From assembly GCF_001669775.1 (NCBI RefSeq), contig NZ_LXWK01000011.1, positions 62,001-126,000 on the forward strand: DNA of 64,000 nucleotides, in the 5' to 3' direction. Shown piece after piece: positions 38,590-48,305 of this stretch; position 1 is the first letter of the stretch, and the number at the start of each line of letters is the position of its first letter. The notes beneath the pieces were generated by a model. That model saw nothing but the letters and a program-made list of their open reading frames with translations, was not told where the DNA came from and made no database searches. The stretch comes from Rheinheimera sp. SA_1. GTDB lineage: Bacteria > Pseudomonadota > Gammaproteobacteria > Enterobacterales > Alteromonadaceae. The translations under genes and the position numbers were made by a program.

Positions 38590-39087
38590 ATGACTGAAAA
38601 GCCGGTATTTTTAGTGAAGCTGTTACTGCCAGTGCTGCTGCTTGCCAGCTTACTGCTCGGCAGCTGTGGTTTTCATCTGCGTGGCCAGTTACCGCTAGCA
38701 AAATATCCGGCTATTCATCTGCAAGGCGACCGGCATTCACAGTTGTTGACTGAACTCAGCATGCAGCTCAGTCGCAACAATGTGCAATTGCCGGAGCAAA
38801 GCAGTGTCGATATTCCGCAAATTACCCTGGACCGCGATAGCCTGCAACGCCGGACTTTATCGTTGTTCCCGAATGGTCAGGTGGCGGAATACGAACTGAT
38901 TTACACCGTCAACTACCAGTTACAACTGCCCAATCAAGAACCGGTGCCGTACCAGATTGAGCTGTTCCGCGATTATCAGGACGATCCGAACCGCGCTTTG
39001 GCAAAAGCCCGTGAATTGGATTTGTTGTTAGCTGAATTGCGTGGTCAGGCAGTCGCACGGATCATCCGCCAACTCGGCCGGCTGTAA
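38590..39087 (+). CDS. lptE: LPS-assembly lipoprotein LptE
   Basis: Outer-membrane lipoprotein that plugs the LptD barrel and helps insert LPS. The 165-residue protein has a signal peptide with lipobox LLLGSC followed by the conserved GFHLRG, and the typical C-terminal ELDLLLAELRGQAVARIIRQL. It is tightly packed between leuS (1-bp gap) and holA (3-bp gap). The Lnt enzyme encoded upstream would complete its acylation. Confidence 0.94.
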   Translation: MTEKPVFLVKLLLPVLLLASLLLGSCGFHLRGQLPLAKYPAIHLQGDRHSQLLTELSMQLSRNNVQLPEQSSVDIPQITLDRDSLQRRTLSLFPNGQVAEYELIYTVNYQLQLPNQEPVPYQIELFRDYQDDPNRALAKARELDLLLAELRGQAVARIIRQLGRL

Positions 39088-39090
39088 GCC

Positions 39091-40137
39091 ATGCTCAAGC
39101 TTTACAGCAATCAACTGGGCGCCCAGCTTAAAAAAAGTCTGGCGCCGGTTTACCTGGTGTTTGGCGAAGAACCACTGCAAAAAATGGAAGCGCTGGATGA
39201 CATTCGCGCTGCCGCTAAAAAACAAGGTTTTGACGATCGGCAAAGTTTTATTGTCGAAGCCAATTTTGAATGGGCCGACTTTGTTAACGAGCTGAACAGC
39301 ATGTCGTTATTTGCCCAAAAACAGCTGCTGGAACTGGATTTAGGCACCGCCAAACTCACTCCCACCGCACTTGAGCAACTTAAACAACTGCCCGCTTTAT
39401 TGCATGCCGATGTCATTCTGGTGCTGCATGCGGCGAAATCTGCCACCGAATTTACCAAACAAAGCTGGTTTAAAACCTTGTCGGAAATGGGCGTACAGGT
39501 GCAGTTTTACCCGCTGGACGACAGCCAGTTTATGCGCTGGCTAAAAGAGCGGGCGCAACAGTTGGGTTTAAAACTACAAACCGACGCCCTGCAATTGCTG
39601 CAACATCATGCGGCCGGGAACTTACTCGCGGCACGGCAAGAACTGGAAAAACTGGCGCTCACTCATTACGGCCAATGGCTGGATGCAGCTTTTTTACAAC
39701 AATATCTCGCCGATCAGTCGCATTTTACCGTGTTTCAACTGATTGACGCCGTGCTCGCCGGTTTGGGTGAAGAAGCCTTGCACCGGCTCGACCGGCTGCT
39801 GCAACAAGATACCGAAGCGGTGGTGATTGGCTGGCAACTGCAAAAAGAAGCGCTGACTTTATTACAACTGCAGGCCGCCGAACAACAAGGCTTGCCGCTG
39901 GCAGATTTGTACAAAAAATTCAGTATCTGGCCAAAACGCCAGCCGCTGTATCAACAGGCATTACTACGCTTATCCAGCAACTGGTTACATTATCTGGTGC
40001 AGGAACTGGCTTGTTTTGACCGGGGTTATAAATCGGGTCAGCTGTCGCACCCGGAAGTGGCATTGGGGCATTTAGTGACGCTGTTTATCAAACCAGTGCC
40101 AAAATTGTTTTCTTTGCAACAACAACTGGCATCTTAA
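39091..40137 (+). CDS. holA: DNA polymerase III subunit delta
   Basis: Clamp-loader subunit of 348 residues that opens the beta sliding clamp. The N-terminal ATPase-like fold begins LAPVYLVFGEEPLQKMEAL, with FNELNSMSLFAQKQLLELDL-type helices (here FVNELNSMSLF) that contact beta; the C-terminal collar domain covers about 215-340. The length is normal. It begins three bases after the lptE stop and is followed 12 bp later by nadD, the conserved order. Confidence 0.95.
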   Translation: MLKLYSNQLGAQLKKSLAPVYLVFGEEPLQKMEALDDIRAAAKKQGFDDRQSFIVEANFEWADFVNELNSMSLFAQKQLLELDLGTAKLTPTALEQLKQLPALLHADVILVLHAAKSATEFTKQSWFKTLSEMGVQVQFYPLDDSQFMRWLKERAQQLGLKLQTDALQLLQHHAAGNLLAARQELEKLALTHYGQWLDAAFLQQYLADQSHFTVFQLIDAVLAGLGEEALHRLDRLLQQDTEAVVIGWQLQKEALTLLQLQAAEQQGLPLADLYKKFSIWPKRQPLYQQALLRLSSNWLHYLVQELACFDRGYKSGQLSHPEVALGHLVTLFIKPVPKLFSLQQQLAS

Positions 40138-40149
40138 GGCGCAGCAGCC

Positions 40150-40788
40150 ATGGCAATGCTAGGTTTTTATGGCGGTACTTTTGACCCCATCCATCAAGGT
40201 CATTTGCAGTCTGCGCTTTATGTGCAGCAGTATTGCCAACTGGATCGGCTGGAACTCATCCCCTGCCATATTCCACCCCATCGCGCGCATCCTGGGGTCA
40301 GCAGCGAACATCGCGCAGCAATGGTGCGGCTGGCAATTGCCCCCTACCCGCAGTTGGCGCTGAATGTCATTGAACTTGAAAAAAACTCACCGTCTTATAC
40401 TGTGGAAACGCTGGAACTACTGCGCGCGAAATATCCAAACGACACCCTGCTGTTTGTGATTGGCATGGACTCCTTAACCCAGTTTCACAGCTGGTTTCGC
40501 TACAGAGACATCTTAAAACTTTGCCATTTACTGGTCTGCCAAAGACCAGGTTATCAGCCCGATAGCATCGAGACCAAAGCTTTATTGGCAGAGCATCAGC
40601 TGCAGGCGGTCAGCGATTTACGAAGTAAAACTCACGGCGGAATTGTAATCCTGCCAAACCCAATGCTGGATGTCTCGGCCACCGCTATTCGCAAATCACT
40701 GCAACAATCAACAAACAGCAATGCCGATGCGCTGCAAATAGACGCGGTAGCAGCTTATATCCTGGAGCATCAGCTCTATCAGGTATAA
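40150..40788 (+). CDS. nadD: nicotinate-nucleotide adenylyltransferase
   Basis: Transfers AMP from ATP to nicotinate mononucleotide in NAD synthesis. The 212-residue protein opens with the nucleotidyltransferase motif GFYGGTFDPIHQGHL (the HxGH pattern as HQGH), has IGMDSLTQFHSWFRY in the middle, and ends with the ISATAIRKSL-type motif (here VSATAIRKSL). Two near ATGs (40150, 40156) are possible; the first is listed. Confidence 0.95.
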   Translation: MAMLGFYGGTFDPIHQGHLQSALYVQQYCQLDRLELIPCHIPPHRAHPGVSSEHRAAMVRLAIAPYPQLALNVIELEKNSPSYTVETLELLRAKYPNDTLLFVIGMDSLTQFHSWFRYRDILKLCHLLVCQRPGYQPDSIETKALLAEHQLQAVSDLRSKTHGGIVILPNPMLDVSATAIRKSLQQSTNSNADALQIDAVAAYILEHQLYQV

Positions 40789-40847
40789 CTTCGGCACAAA
40801 AGCTGTTAAAATGCCGCGTTTTAGCGCACAGCCAATGGGGTATACCA

Positions 40848-41168
40848 GTGCAAACTTCGCAATTAATCGCCTTTGTCGTTGATAAGATTGACGATATGAA
40901 AGCAAAAGACATCGTTCAGTTGAACGTGTCAGGAAAATCCACCGAAACCGAATGTCTGGTGGTTTGTACAGGGACCTCGAATCGCCACACTCGTTCCGTA
41001 GCAGCCTACCTGGTGGTAGAAGCCAAAAAAGCCGGTTTACATATTCTCGGTGTTGAAGGTGAAAAGACTGGCGAATGGGTACTGGTTGACCTCGGTGAAG
41101 TGGTTGTTCACGTGATGCTTGATGAAAGCCGCAGCTTTTATCAGCTGGAAAAACTCTGGGCTGCCTAA
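40848..41168 (+). CDS. rsfS: ribosomal silencing factor RsfS
   Basis: A 106-residue protein that binds uL14 on the large subunit and blocks subunit joining in stationary phase or starvation. Family blocks [31 protein letters not shown] and [16 protein letters not shown] are all present. The start is GTG with GGGG seven bases upstream. RlmH, which modifies the same subunit, is encoded 5 bp downstream. Confidence 0.96.
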   Translation: MQTSQLIAFVVDKIDDMKAKDIVQLNVSGKSTETECLVVCTGTSNRHTRSVAAYLVVEAKKAGLHILGVEGEKTGEWVLVDLGEVVVHVMLDESRSFYQLEKLWAA

Positions 41169-41173
41169 TCACG

Positions 41174-41644
41174 ATGAAGTTGTTGTTGATTGCTGTCGGT
41201 CAGAAAATGCCAGCCTGGGTCAGTACGGCCTATGAAGAATATGCCAGGCGTTTTCCGCGCGATTTGCCGCTGGAGCTGATTGAAGTTCCGGCCGGGAAAC
41301 GTGGCAAAAATGCCGACATCAAACGCATTTTAGACCTTGAAGGCGAGAAAATGCTGGCCGCAGTGCCCAAAGGCAGTCGCATTGTGACGCTGGAAGTGGA
41401 AGGCGGCAACTGGAGCAGTCCACAGCTTGCCCAAAAGCTCGAACAATGGCAAATGGATGGCCGCGACGTATGTTTATTGGTGGGCGGACCTGAAGGTCTG
41501 GCACCCGCCTGCATCGCTGCCAGTGAAGCCAAATGGTCGTTATCGGCACTGACCATGCCGCATCCGCTAGTCAGAGTGGTCTTGGCCGAAAGCCTGTATC
41601 GCGCCTGGAGCATCAGTACCAACCATCCTTACCATCGCGAGTGA
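41174..41644 (+). CDS. rlmH: 23S rRNA pseudouridine-1915 N3-methyltransferase
   Basis: SPOUT methyltransferase of 156 residues that modifies m3-pseudouridine 1915 in helix 69. The SAM-binding knot shows LLVGGPEGL and the C-terminal [25 protein letters not shown]-type region, with YHRE at the end. It acts on assembled 70S ribosomes. Its stop overlaps or abuts the mrdA start. Confidence 0.96.
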   Translation: MKLLLIAVGQKMPAWVSTAYEEYARRFPRDLPLELIEVPAGKRGKNADIKRILDLEGEKMLAAVPKGSRIVTLEVEGGNWSSPQLAQKLEQWQMDGRDVCLLVGGPEGLAPACIAASEAKWSLSALTMPHPLVRVVLAESLYRAWSISTNHPYHRE

Positions 41645-41646
41645 CC

Positions 41647-43812
41647 ATGCGCAAAACCCGGATTGCCATCGCCGATCATGCTGCCGAAGCTATATTGTTC
41701 AACCGGCGTATTGTATTTTCGGTGATTGTGGTTCTGGTGCTGTTTTTGGTATTACTGCTGAATTTATACCAGCTGCAAGTGGTCCGCTACGAAGAATACT
41801 CCACCCGCGCCGATGGCAATCGCATCAAACTGGTGCCACTGTCGCCCAATCGCGGGATGATTTTTGATCGCAATGGCGTATTGCTAGCCGAAAACAGCCC
41901 GGTGCATTCACTTGAACTGATCCCAGAGCAAGTGGCAGATCTACCGGCTACAGTGACCGCGTTAAGCGCATTAATTAGCATTGATGCCGACACCCAGGAA
42001 CGCTTTTATAAAGACGTCAAAAAACAACGCCGCTTTAAAAGTATTTCGTTAAAAGAACACTTAACCGAGCAGGAAGTCGCTATTTTGGCGGTGCATCTGC
42101 ATCAATTTCCTGGTGTCACCCTCGAAGCCCGTTTAACCCGCAATTATCCTTATGGCGACTTGTTAACTCATGCGCTGGGTTATATCGGCAAAATTAACGA
42201 AAAAGAATATCAGGCGCTGGAAGCGGCAGAAGTCAGTGCCAATTACGCCGCCAGTCGCGATATCGGTAAATCCGGTATCGAAAAATTCTATGAAAGCCAG
42301 TTACATGGCACTGTCGGTTATCAGGAAGTTGAAGTGAATAGTCGTGGCCGGGTGATCCGGACCTTACGCGATCAACCAGCCATTTCCGGCGATGATTTGT
42401 ATTTATCCATTGATTTAGGTCTGCAGCTCAAAGCGCAGGAAGCGCTGGGCGAAAACCGAGGCTCTGTGGTGATGTTGGATCCAAGAGACGGTTCGGTATT
42501 GGCGTTTTACAGTAACCCCAGCTACAACCCGAATTTATTCGTGCACGGCATTAGTGGTAAAAATTACAACTTATTGCTGAATTCACCAGATCGACCGCTG
42601 GTCAATCGCATCACGCAAGGTTTGTTTCCACCCGCTTCCACCATCAAACCTTTGCTTGGCGTGTTGGGGCTGGAAAGCGGCACCGTCACTGAACAAACCC
42701 GCATTCCGGATCCTGGCTTCTATCGGCTGCCGAACGTCAGCCGACGCTGGCGCGACCATGTAGAATGGGGCCATGGTTATGTTGATATTTACACTGGCAT
42801 TATAAAAAGCTGCGACACCTATTTTTACCATCTCGCTTACAAACTCGGCATCGACAAAATTGCCGATTTTATGACTAAAGCTGGTTTTGGCCGACCAAGC
42901 GGCATAGATCTGCATGAAGAAAACGAAGGCAATATGCCAACCCGCGCCTGGAAAAGGGCCAAACACAAGCAAAACTGGGGACCAGGCGATACCATTAATA
43001 TTGGTATCGGCCAGGGCTACTGGCAAGCAACTCCGCTGCAAATGGCGTTAACCACCGCCACTTTAGTCAATAGCGGTGGTCGGATCACGCCAAGACTGGC
43101 GCGGAATTTCCATAACCAGCAGCAAGATCAATCGCTGCTGGTGCCGCTGGAGCAGGCTATTACCGTGGTCGACCCCAATAACTGGGCGATTTCCCGTGAA
43201 GCGATGTACCGCACCGCCCATCAAGAAGGTGGTACTGCCAGAGGCGCATTTTTGGGAGCAACCTATACCATTGGCGGAAAAACCGGTACGCAGCAAGTCA
43301 TCAACATCGCCGCCGGCCAGAAATACAATGCCAAGGCGATTAACGTACGTCATCGTGACAACGCGATGTTTATCGGTTATGCCCCGCATGACAAACCAGA
43401 AGTAACCATTGCTGTGGTGGTCGAAAACGCCGGTGGTGGTGGCAGTAACGCGGCGCCGGTGGCGCGGCAGATGCTGGACTATTATTTTTCACCACAATAT
43501 AACGCGCCAAAACTACCGTCGATTGCAGAGATCGCCGTGATCCAGCAACAACGTTATGACGCCATGGTGCTACGCGAACAGGCCTATGCCGAAGAAGCCG
43601 CGCGCGAAAAAGCCGCCAAAGAAGCACGTAAAGCAGCCGAGCTGCAGCGAAAATCCGGCAATGCCATAATTCCCGATGCAAACAGCCTGCCGCCACAGAC
43701 TTTACCGGCCGGCCAGACATCACCGGCTGTGGCGACATCAACTGAACAAACGGCAACCGAAAGCAATCCATCACCGCCAACGACGACCGAGGAAAAACCC
43801 ATCGATGAGTAA
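41647..43812 (+). CDS. mrdA: penicillin-binding protein 2 (peptidoglycan transpeptidase)
   Basis: Rod-complex transpeptidase that cross-links lateral-wall peptidoglycan; 721 residues. One N-terminal membrane helix (about 22-44), dimerisation domain (about 60-225), transpeptidase domain with Ser331-xx-Lys (STIK), the SxN-position motif SCD and KTGTQQ. The tail after residue 630 is long, Ala/Glu-rich then Pro/Thr/Ser-rich, about 90 residues beyond E. coli PBP2. An alternative GTG start at 41641 would overlap the rlmH stop. RodA is encoded immediately downstream with an 8-bp overlap. Confidence 0.96.
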   Translation: MRKTRIAIADHAAEAILFNRRIVFSVIVVLVLFLVLLLNLYQLQVVRYEEYSTRADGNRIKLVPLSPNRGMIFDRNGVLLAENSPVHSLELIPEQVADLPATVTALSALISIDADTQERFYKDVKKQRRFKSISLKEHLTEQEVAILAVHLHQFPGVTLEARLTRNYPYGDLLTHALGYIGKINEKEYQALEAAEVSANYAASRDIGKSGIEKFYESQLHGTVGYQEVEVNSRGRVIRTLRDQPAISGDDLYLSIDLGLQLKAQEALGENRGSVVMLDPRDGSVLAFYSNPSYNPNLFVHGISGKNYNLLLNSPDRPLVNRITQGLFPPASTIKPLLGVLGLESGTVTEQTRIPDPGFYRLPNVSRRWRDHVEWGHGYVDIYTGIIKSCDTYFYHLAYKLGIDKIADFMTKAGFGRPSGIDLHEENEGNMPTRAWKRAKHKQNWGPGDTINIGIGQGYWQATPLQMALTTATLVNSGGRITPRLARNFHNQQQDQSLLVPLEQAITVVDPNNWAISREAMYRTAHQEGGTARGAFLGATYTIGGKTGTQQVINIAAGQKYNAKAINVRHRDNAMFIGYAPHDKPEVTIAVVVENAGGGGSNAAPVARQMLDYYFSPQYNAPKLPSIAEIAVIQQQRYDAMVLREQAYAEEAAREKAAKEARKAAELQRKSGNAIIPDANSLPPQTLPAGQTSPAVATSTEQTATESNPSPPTTTEEKPIDE

Positions 43813-44911
43813 TCAGGAGCATCAGACCCGTTGGCAACGCTGGCATATCGATATTCCGCTGTTATCCGGAATAGTGATTCTGCTGCTGGTGGCACTTTTT
43901 ACGCTGTACAGCGCCGATGGTCAGGATCTGGTTAAAGTGGAAGGCCAGGCGCTGAAGATGATTTTTGCCCTAGGCATCATGCTATTTTTGGCGCAGATCC
44001 ATCCCAATACCTTTCGCTATTGGGCAATCCCGATGTATATCGGCGGTCTAGTATGTTTATTGATCGTCGAGTTTTTTGGCTATACCGCCAAAGGCTCAAC
44101 CCGTTGGATTGATTTGGGATTTACCAAATTTCAGCCATCGGAAATGATGAAGCTGGCAGTGCCGATGGCCGTGGCCTGGTATATGGCAAAACATCCGATG
44201 CCGCCAAGAAATCGGGATCTGCTCACCGGCTTTATCATCTGCGCAATACCGACTTTACTGATTGCCAAACAACCAGATTTAGGAACGTCGATTCTGATTG
44301 CGATGTCTGGCGTCTTTGTGCTGTTCTTCTCAGGCATGAGCTGGCGCATTATTGGTGTTCTGGTGGCACTCATCGCCGCATTTTTACCGGTGTTATGGCA
44401 CTTTTTGATGTATGACTATCAAAAACGACGGGTGTTAACGCTGTTTGATCCAGAACAAGACCCATTAGGTGCCGGTTATCAAACCATTCAATCGATGATT
44501 GCGATTGGCTCCGGTGGATTTGAAGGCAAAGGCTGGATGCAGGGTACCCAGTCGCAACTGGAATTTTTACCGGAGCGGCACACCGATTTTATATTTGCAG
44601 TGTATGCCGAAGAAATGGGTCTAATGGGTGTGATGGCGTTGCTGGCACTGTATTTTTTTGTGATCAGCCGTGGCCTGATCATTGCCAGTCAAGCGCAGGA
44701 CAATTTCAGCCGCTTTATGGCGGGCAGCATTACTCTGACATTTTTTGTCTACGTCTTTGTTAATATTGGCATGGTATCTGGTATCCTGCCGGTGGTTGGT
44801 GTTCCGCTGCCTCTGATTAGCTTTGGCGGAACTTCTTTGGTGACTTTGCTGGCCGGCTTTGGCATTCTGATGTCGATCAGCACTCACAAACGGATGTTAG
44901 CGAATCAATAA
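43805..44911 (+). CDS. mrdB: rod-shape peptidoglycan glycosyltransferase RodA
   Basis: SEDS-family polymerase of 368 residues with about ten membrane helices, partner of PBP2 in the elongasome. Recognisable blocks are GSTRWIDLGFTKFQPSEMMKL, QPDLGTSILIAMSG, and SGILPVVGVPLPLISFGGTS. ATG 43805 overlaps the mrdA end by eight bases, with GAGGAAAA upstream inside mrdA. Its stop overlaps the rlpA start (TAATG). Confidence 0.96.
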   Translation: MSNQEHQTRWQRWHIDIPLLSGIVILLLVALFTLYSADGQDLVKVEGQALKMIFALGIMLFLAQIHPNTFRYWAIPMYIGGLVCLLIVEFFGYTAKGSTRWIDLGFTKFQPSEMMKLAVPMAVAWYMAKHPMPPRNRDLLTGFIICAIPTLLIAKQPDLGTSILIAMSGVFVLFFSGMSWRIIGVLVALIAAFLPVLWHFLMYDYQKRRVLTLFDPEQDPLGAGYQTIQSMIAIGSGGFEGKGWMQGTQSQLEFLPERHTDFIFAVYAEEMGLMGVMALLALYFFVISRGLIIASQAQDNFSRFMAGSITLTFFVYVFVNIGMVSGILPVVGVPLPLISFGGTSLVTLLAGFGILMSISTHKRMLANQ

Positions 44912-45927
44912 TGAAAAAATTTTCCTGTTTAGAGCGCTCTCTGGCGCAACCCTTGTTGCTGATTTCTGCCACAGTGTTACTAGCCGCTTGCTCCAGCGCG
45001 CCACAACCCTCAGATCAATCAAGCTCAGCTTCGTATCCAGAGCCGAATAAAGGCCGGTACGCGCAACAAAAAGACAGTATTCCGCTGCGTTTTCCAACCG
45101 CTGACGAAATGATGGATCCTGAACCTGTAGTGGAGCCGTTAAGCCGCGGTGGCAACAAAGCCTACAATATCTATGGTGTGGATTATTACCCAACCACGAC
45201 TATTACCGAATACAGCGAAACCGGCACAGCGTCCTGGTATGGCAACAAATTTCATGGTCACAACACCTCCAATGGTGAAAAGTACGATGTGTTTTCAATG
45301 ACCGCCGCCCATAAAACCTTGCCATTACCTTCTTATGTACGGGTCACCAACCTCGATAATTTCAGAAGCGCGATAGTACGGGTCAATGACCGCGGCCCGT
45401 TTCATAACGGCCGGGTCATTGATTTGTCCTACTCTGCCGCCTACAAGTTAGGGATATATCAAACCGGCACCGGTCGGGTGAAAGTCGAGTTGGTGGCATC
45501 TCCTGCCATGGAAAATATGAGCAGTTTTGCCACGCCTATTGCACAAGAGCCGATGATCCCTTACGAGCCAATGACCGAAACCATGGCGCCAGCTGCAGCC
45601 AGAAACTCAGCACCGGCAACAGCGCCAGTAACGGCACCGGTAAGCTTGCCTCCCCCGGCTTCCGTTCAGTCTATGGGGCAAAATACCTCGCAAGGATGTT
45701 TTATTCAGCTAATTGCCAGTGGCGATCAGGCAAAAATAAACCGCCTCGGGAACGAATTACAACAACAGTGGTCTGTACCCACAACAGTTCAAACTGCCAA
45801 TGGCATGTTTAAACTGTTAGCCGGGCCATTGCACGAACCAGCAGCTGCGGCCAGTTGGTTAGAAAATTTAAGAAGTAGTGGTTATCCGGATGCTTTTTTC
45901 ACCAATAAAAAACTGTGTAGTGGTTAA
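44911..45927 (+). CDS. rlpA: septal ring lytic transglycosylase RlpA
   Basis: Outer-membrane lipoprotein of 338 residues. Lipobox LLAACSS; double-psi beta-barrel about 105-195 (GTASWYGNKFHGHNTSNGE, then VRVNDRGPFHNGRVIDLS, with the conserved Asp); Pro/Ala-rich linker; C-terminal SPOR domain (about 258-335) that binds denuded glycans at septa. Whether it cleaves naked glycan strands, as in Pseudomonas, cannot be told. Translation is coupled to mrdB by start/stop overlap. Confidence 0.94.
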   Translation: MKKFSCLERSLAQPLLLISATVLLAACSSAPQPSDQSSSASYPEPNKGRYAQQKDSIPLRFPTADEMMDPEPVVEPLSRGGNKAYNIYGVDYYPTTTITEYSETGTASWYGNKFHGHNTSNGEKYDVFSMTAAHKTLPLPSYVRVTNLDNFRSAIVRVNDRGPFHNGRVIDLSYSAAYKLGIYQTGTGRVKVELVASPAMENMSSFATPIAQEPMIPYEPMTETMAPAAARNSAPATAPVTAPVSLPPPASVQSMGQNTSQGCFIQLIASGDQAKINRLGNELQQQWSVPTTVQTANGMFKLLAGPLHEPAAAASWLENLRSSGYPDAFFTNKKLCSG

Positions 45928-45989
45928 CTGCCAGCGGTGACAACAACCGGATTGTTTTCCAAGCATTCATCAAAAAAAGAAAGAGTCTC

Positions 45990-47147
45990 ATGAACCAGTA
46001 TCGTCGAATTTTTATTGCCACCAGTTTCAGTTGCATCAGCTTTTTTGCCAGCAGTCAGGCCGTGCAAGTGACCCCATCCGCGCCGGAAGTCAATGCCAAA
46101 GGCTTTATTCTGATTGACTACCACACAGGCAAAGTATTGGCAGAAGGTAATGCCGACACCCCACTGGCTCCTGCCAGTCTGACCAAAGTGATGACCAGTT
46201 ATGTGGTCGGTACCGAAATTAAAAATGGCAATATTAAGCCAGACGATCAGGTCACCATCAGCGAAAACGCTTGGGCCAAAAAATACACTGACTCTTCCAA
46301 GATGTTTATTGAAGTAGGCGCCACCATTTCGGTGAATGAACTCAATCGTGGCATCATTATTCAGTCTGGTAACGACGCCTGTGTTGCGATCGCTGAACAT
46401 ATCGCCGGTACTGAAGGTGCTTTCGTTGAACTGATGAATGCCCACGCCAAACGCCTGGGCATGGAAAACACCACGTTTAGCAATGCCCACGGTTTACCGG
46501 ACGAAGCACAGCGCACCACCGCCCGTGACATGTCAAAACTGTCAGTCGCGCTCATTCGTGATGTACCGGAAGAATATAAAATTTATGCTGAAAAAGAATA
46601 TGTGTTTAACGGCATCAAACAGTACAACCGCAACGGCTTGTTGTGGGATAAAACCCTGAACGTGGACGGCATCAAAACCGGCCATACCGCTGAAGCGGGT
46701 TATAGCTTAATTACCTCAGCCACCAAAGACGGTATGCGTTTAGTCTCTGTGGTGATGGGCACCGACAGCGCCAAAACCCGGGAAGCGGAAAACAAAAAAT
46801 TACTGACCTACGGCTTTCGCTTTTTCGAAACTTTCTCACCTTATAAAGCTGGTGAAGTTTTTGCTGCCCAGCGCGTTTGGCAAGGCGATAAAGAAAGCAT
46901 CAATTTAGGTGTACTGAGTGAAACACCAATCACCCTGCAACGTGGCCAGCGCAAAAACTTAAAAGCTGATTTTAAATTATCGCAACTGTTGGTCGCGCCA
47001 ATCGCCAAAGGCCAGGTAGTGGGTACGCTTTATTTGAAGCTGGGTGAAGAAGATATTGCAGAATTTCCGTTAGTGGCCTTGGAAGACATTGCTGAAGGCA
47101 CCATATTCAATCGTCTGGTTGATTATGTGAAAATGCAATTTCTTTAA
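45990..47147 (+). CDS. dacA: D-alanyl-D-alanine carboxypeptidase, PBP5/6 type
   Basis: Periplasmic, membrane-attached DD-carboxypeptidase that trims pentapeptides. The 385-residue protein has a signal peptide (about 1-27), active-site Ser63-xx-Lys66 (SLTK), SGN (QSGNDACV), KTGHT, and a C-terminal beta domain with an amphipathic anchor (IFNRLVDYVKMQF). It is the last peptidoglycan gene of the cluster and is followed by a strong terminator. Confidence 0.96.
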   Translation: MNQYRRIFIATSFSCISFFASSQAVQVTPSAPEVNAKGFILIDYHTGKVLAEGNADTPLAPASLTKVMTSYVVGTEIKNGNIKPDDQVTISENAWAKKYTDSSKMFIEVGATISVNELNRGIIIQSGNDACVAIAEHIAGTEGAFVELMNAHAKRLGMENTTFSNAHGLPDEAQRTTARDMSKLSVALIRDVPEEYKIYAEKEYVFNGIKQYNRNGLLWDKTLNVDGIKTGHTAEAGYSLITSATKDGMRLVSVVMGTDSAKTREAENKKLLTYGFRFFETFSPYKAGEVFAAQRVWQGDKESINLGVLSETPITLQRGQRKNLKADFKLSQLLVAPIAKGQVVGTLYLKLGEEDIAEFPLVALEDIAEGTIFNRLVDYVKMQFL

Positions 47148-47165
47148 TCTCAGTCATAGATTGCC

Positions 47166-47193
47166 TACCCATTATCTTCAAGGATGACGGGTA
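47166..47193 (+). repeat. minimal ERIC-like remnant (internally deleted)
   Basis: TACCC...GGGTA ends enclose TCTTCAAGGATGAC, matching the terminal part of the full element at 49281-49425 with the whole centre missing. It lies between the dacA stop and its terminator. Confidence 0.5.
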
Positions 47194-47215
47194 AAGTTGT
47201 CATTGACTGTCACAT

Positions 47216-47241
47216 AGTCCCGGCATAGTCCGGGACTTTTT
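47216..47241 (+). terminator. intrinsic terminator after dacA
   Basis: AGTCCCGG-CATAGT-CCGGGACT followed by TTTT; 8-bp perfect stem. It separates the wall genes from ybeD-lipB-lipA. Confidence 0.92.
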
Positions 47242-47298
47242 GTTAGAATAACCGACATTATGCGTAAGCTGAAAACCTAAGTTGTGAGTGAGGATAAA

Positions 47299-47580
47299 AT
47301 GGTCACTGAAGTCAAAAACACTACCTTTGATGAGTTTCTGGAATTCCCCTGCTCATTCAATTTTAAAGTTGTGGGTGTGGCCCATGACGATTTGGTGCCA
47401 CAGGTGATTGCTACATTGCAACAACATGCCGACGCCAATGACTATTCACCTTCGATTAAACCAAGCAGTAAAGGCACTTATCACTCAGTGACTGTGATCG
47501 TTACCGTCACAAGTAAAGCGCACATCGAACTGCTGTATACCGAGCTTGGCAAGCTGGAACTGGTCCGTTATGTGATGTAA
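47299..47580 (+). CDS. ybeD: YbeD/DUF493 family protein
   Basis: Small ACT-like fold protein of 93 residues. [33 protein letters not shown] and the C-terminal [12 protein letters not shown] match E. coli YbeD. Suggested regulator of lipoate or related enzymes, not proven. An ATG at 47299 with GAGGA five bases upstream is chosen over GTG 47284. It sits before lipB as in enterobacteria. Confidence 0.92.
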   Translation: MVTEVKNTTFDEFLEFPCSFNFKVVGVAHDDLVPQVIATLQQHADANDYSPSIKPSSKGTYHSVTVIVTVTSKAHIELLYTELGKLELVRYVM

Positions 47581-47651
47581 GGTCGGGATAAAACTCGACC
47601 TTTGAAGTGTGACCGTTATAATGCTGCCAAATTGTGGCCACGGAGCCTGTA

Positions 47652-48305
47652 GTGCCTTTAGCTGACGCCTTAGTCATCCGCGATTTAGGATTGGTGGATT
47701 ACACCAGTACCTGGCAGCGGATGCAGCAATTTACTGACCAGCGCACCGATGAAACCATGGATGAAATCTGGTTGCTGGAGCATCCGCCGGTGTTTACCCA
47801 AGGTCAGGCCGGCAAGGCTGAACATCTGTTATTACCAGGCGATATTCCGGTAGTACAGGTTGACCGTGGCGGTCAGGTGACGTATCACGGGCCTGGTCAA
47901 CTGGTGGCTTATGTGCTGCTGAATATCAAAAGACGCAACATCGGTGTGCGCCAGTTGGTGACTTTAATCGAACAGGTTATCGTCAATACGCTGGCGTCTT
48001 GCGACGTTAAAGCGTACGCCAAAGCCGATGCACCAGGCGTTTATGTCGATGAAAAGAAAATTGCCTCGTTAGGGCTGCGGGTGCGTAAAGGCTGTACATT
48101 TCACGGGCTGGCGCTCAATGTCGATATGGATTTAACACCTTTTAACCGGATCAACCCCTGTGGTTATGCCGGGATGCAAATGATTCAAAGTAAAGATTTT
48201 GGCGGCCCGCTGCATATGGCTGCAGCCAAAGAAGAACTTAGTCGTCAGTTTGCCAGCTTGTTGGCGGTGACTTCGCTTGAATATAAGACAGGGTTTTATG
48301 ACTAA
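47652..48305 (+). CDS. lipB: octanoyl-[acyl carrier protein]:protein N-octanoyltransferase
   Basis: Moves octanoate from ACP to lipoyl domains, the first step of endogenous lipoate synthesis. The 217-residue protein has [18 protein letters not shown], catalytic Lys136 (KKIASLGLR) and Cys170 (NPCGYAG). The GTG at 47652, with GGAG six bases before it, is chosen over a GTG six codons upstream. It overlaps lipA by eight bases. Confidence 0.95.
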   Translation: MPLADALVIRDLGLVDYTSTWQRMQQFTDQRTDETMDEIWLLEHPPVFTQGQAGKAEHLLLPGDIPVVQVDRGGQVTYHGPGQLVAYVLLNIKRRNIGVRQLVTLIEQVIVNTLASCDVKAYAKADAPGVYVDEKKIASLGLRVRKGCTFHGLALNVDMDLTPFNRINPCGYAGMQMIQSKDFGGPLHMAAAKEELSRQFASLLAVTSLEYKTGFYD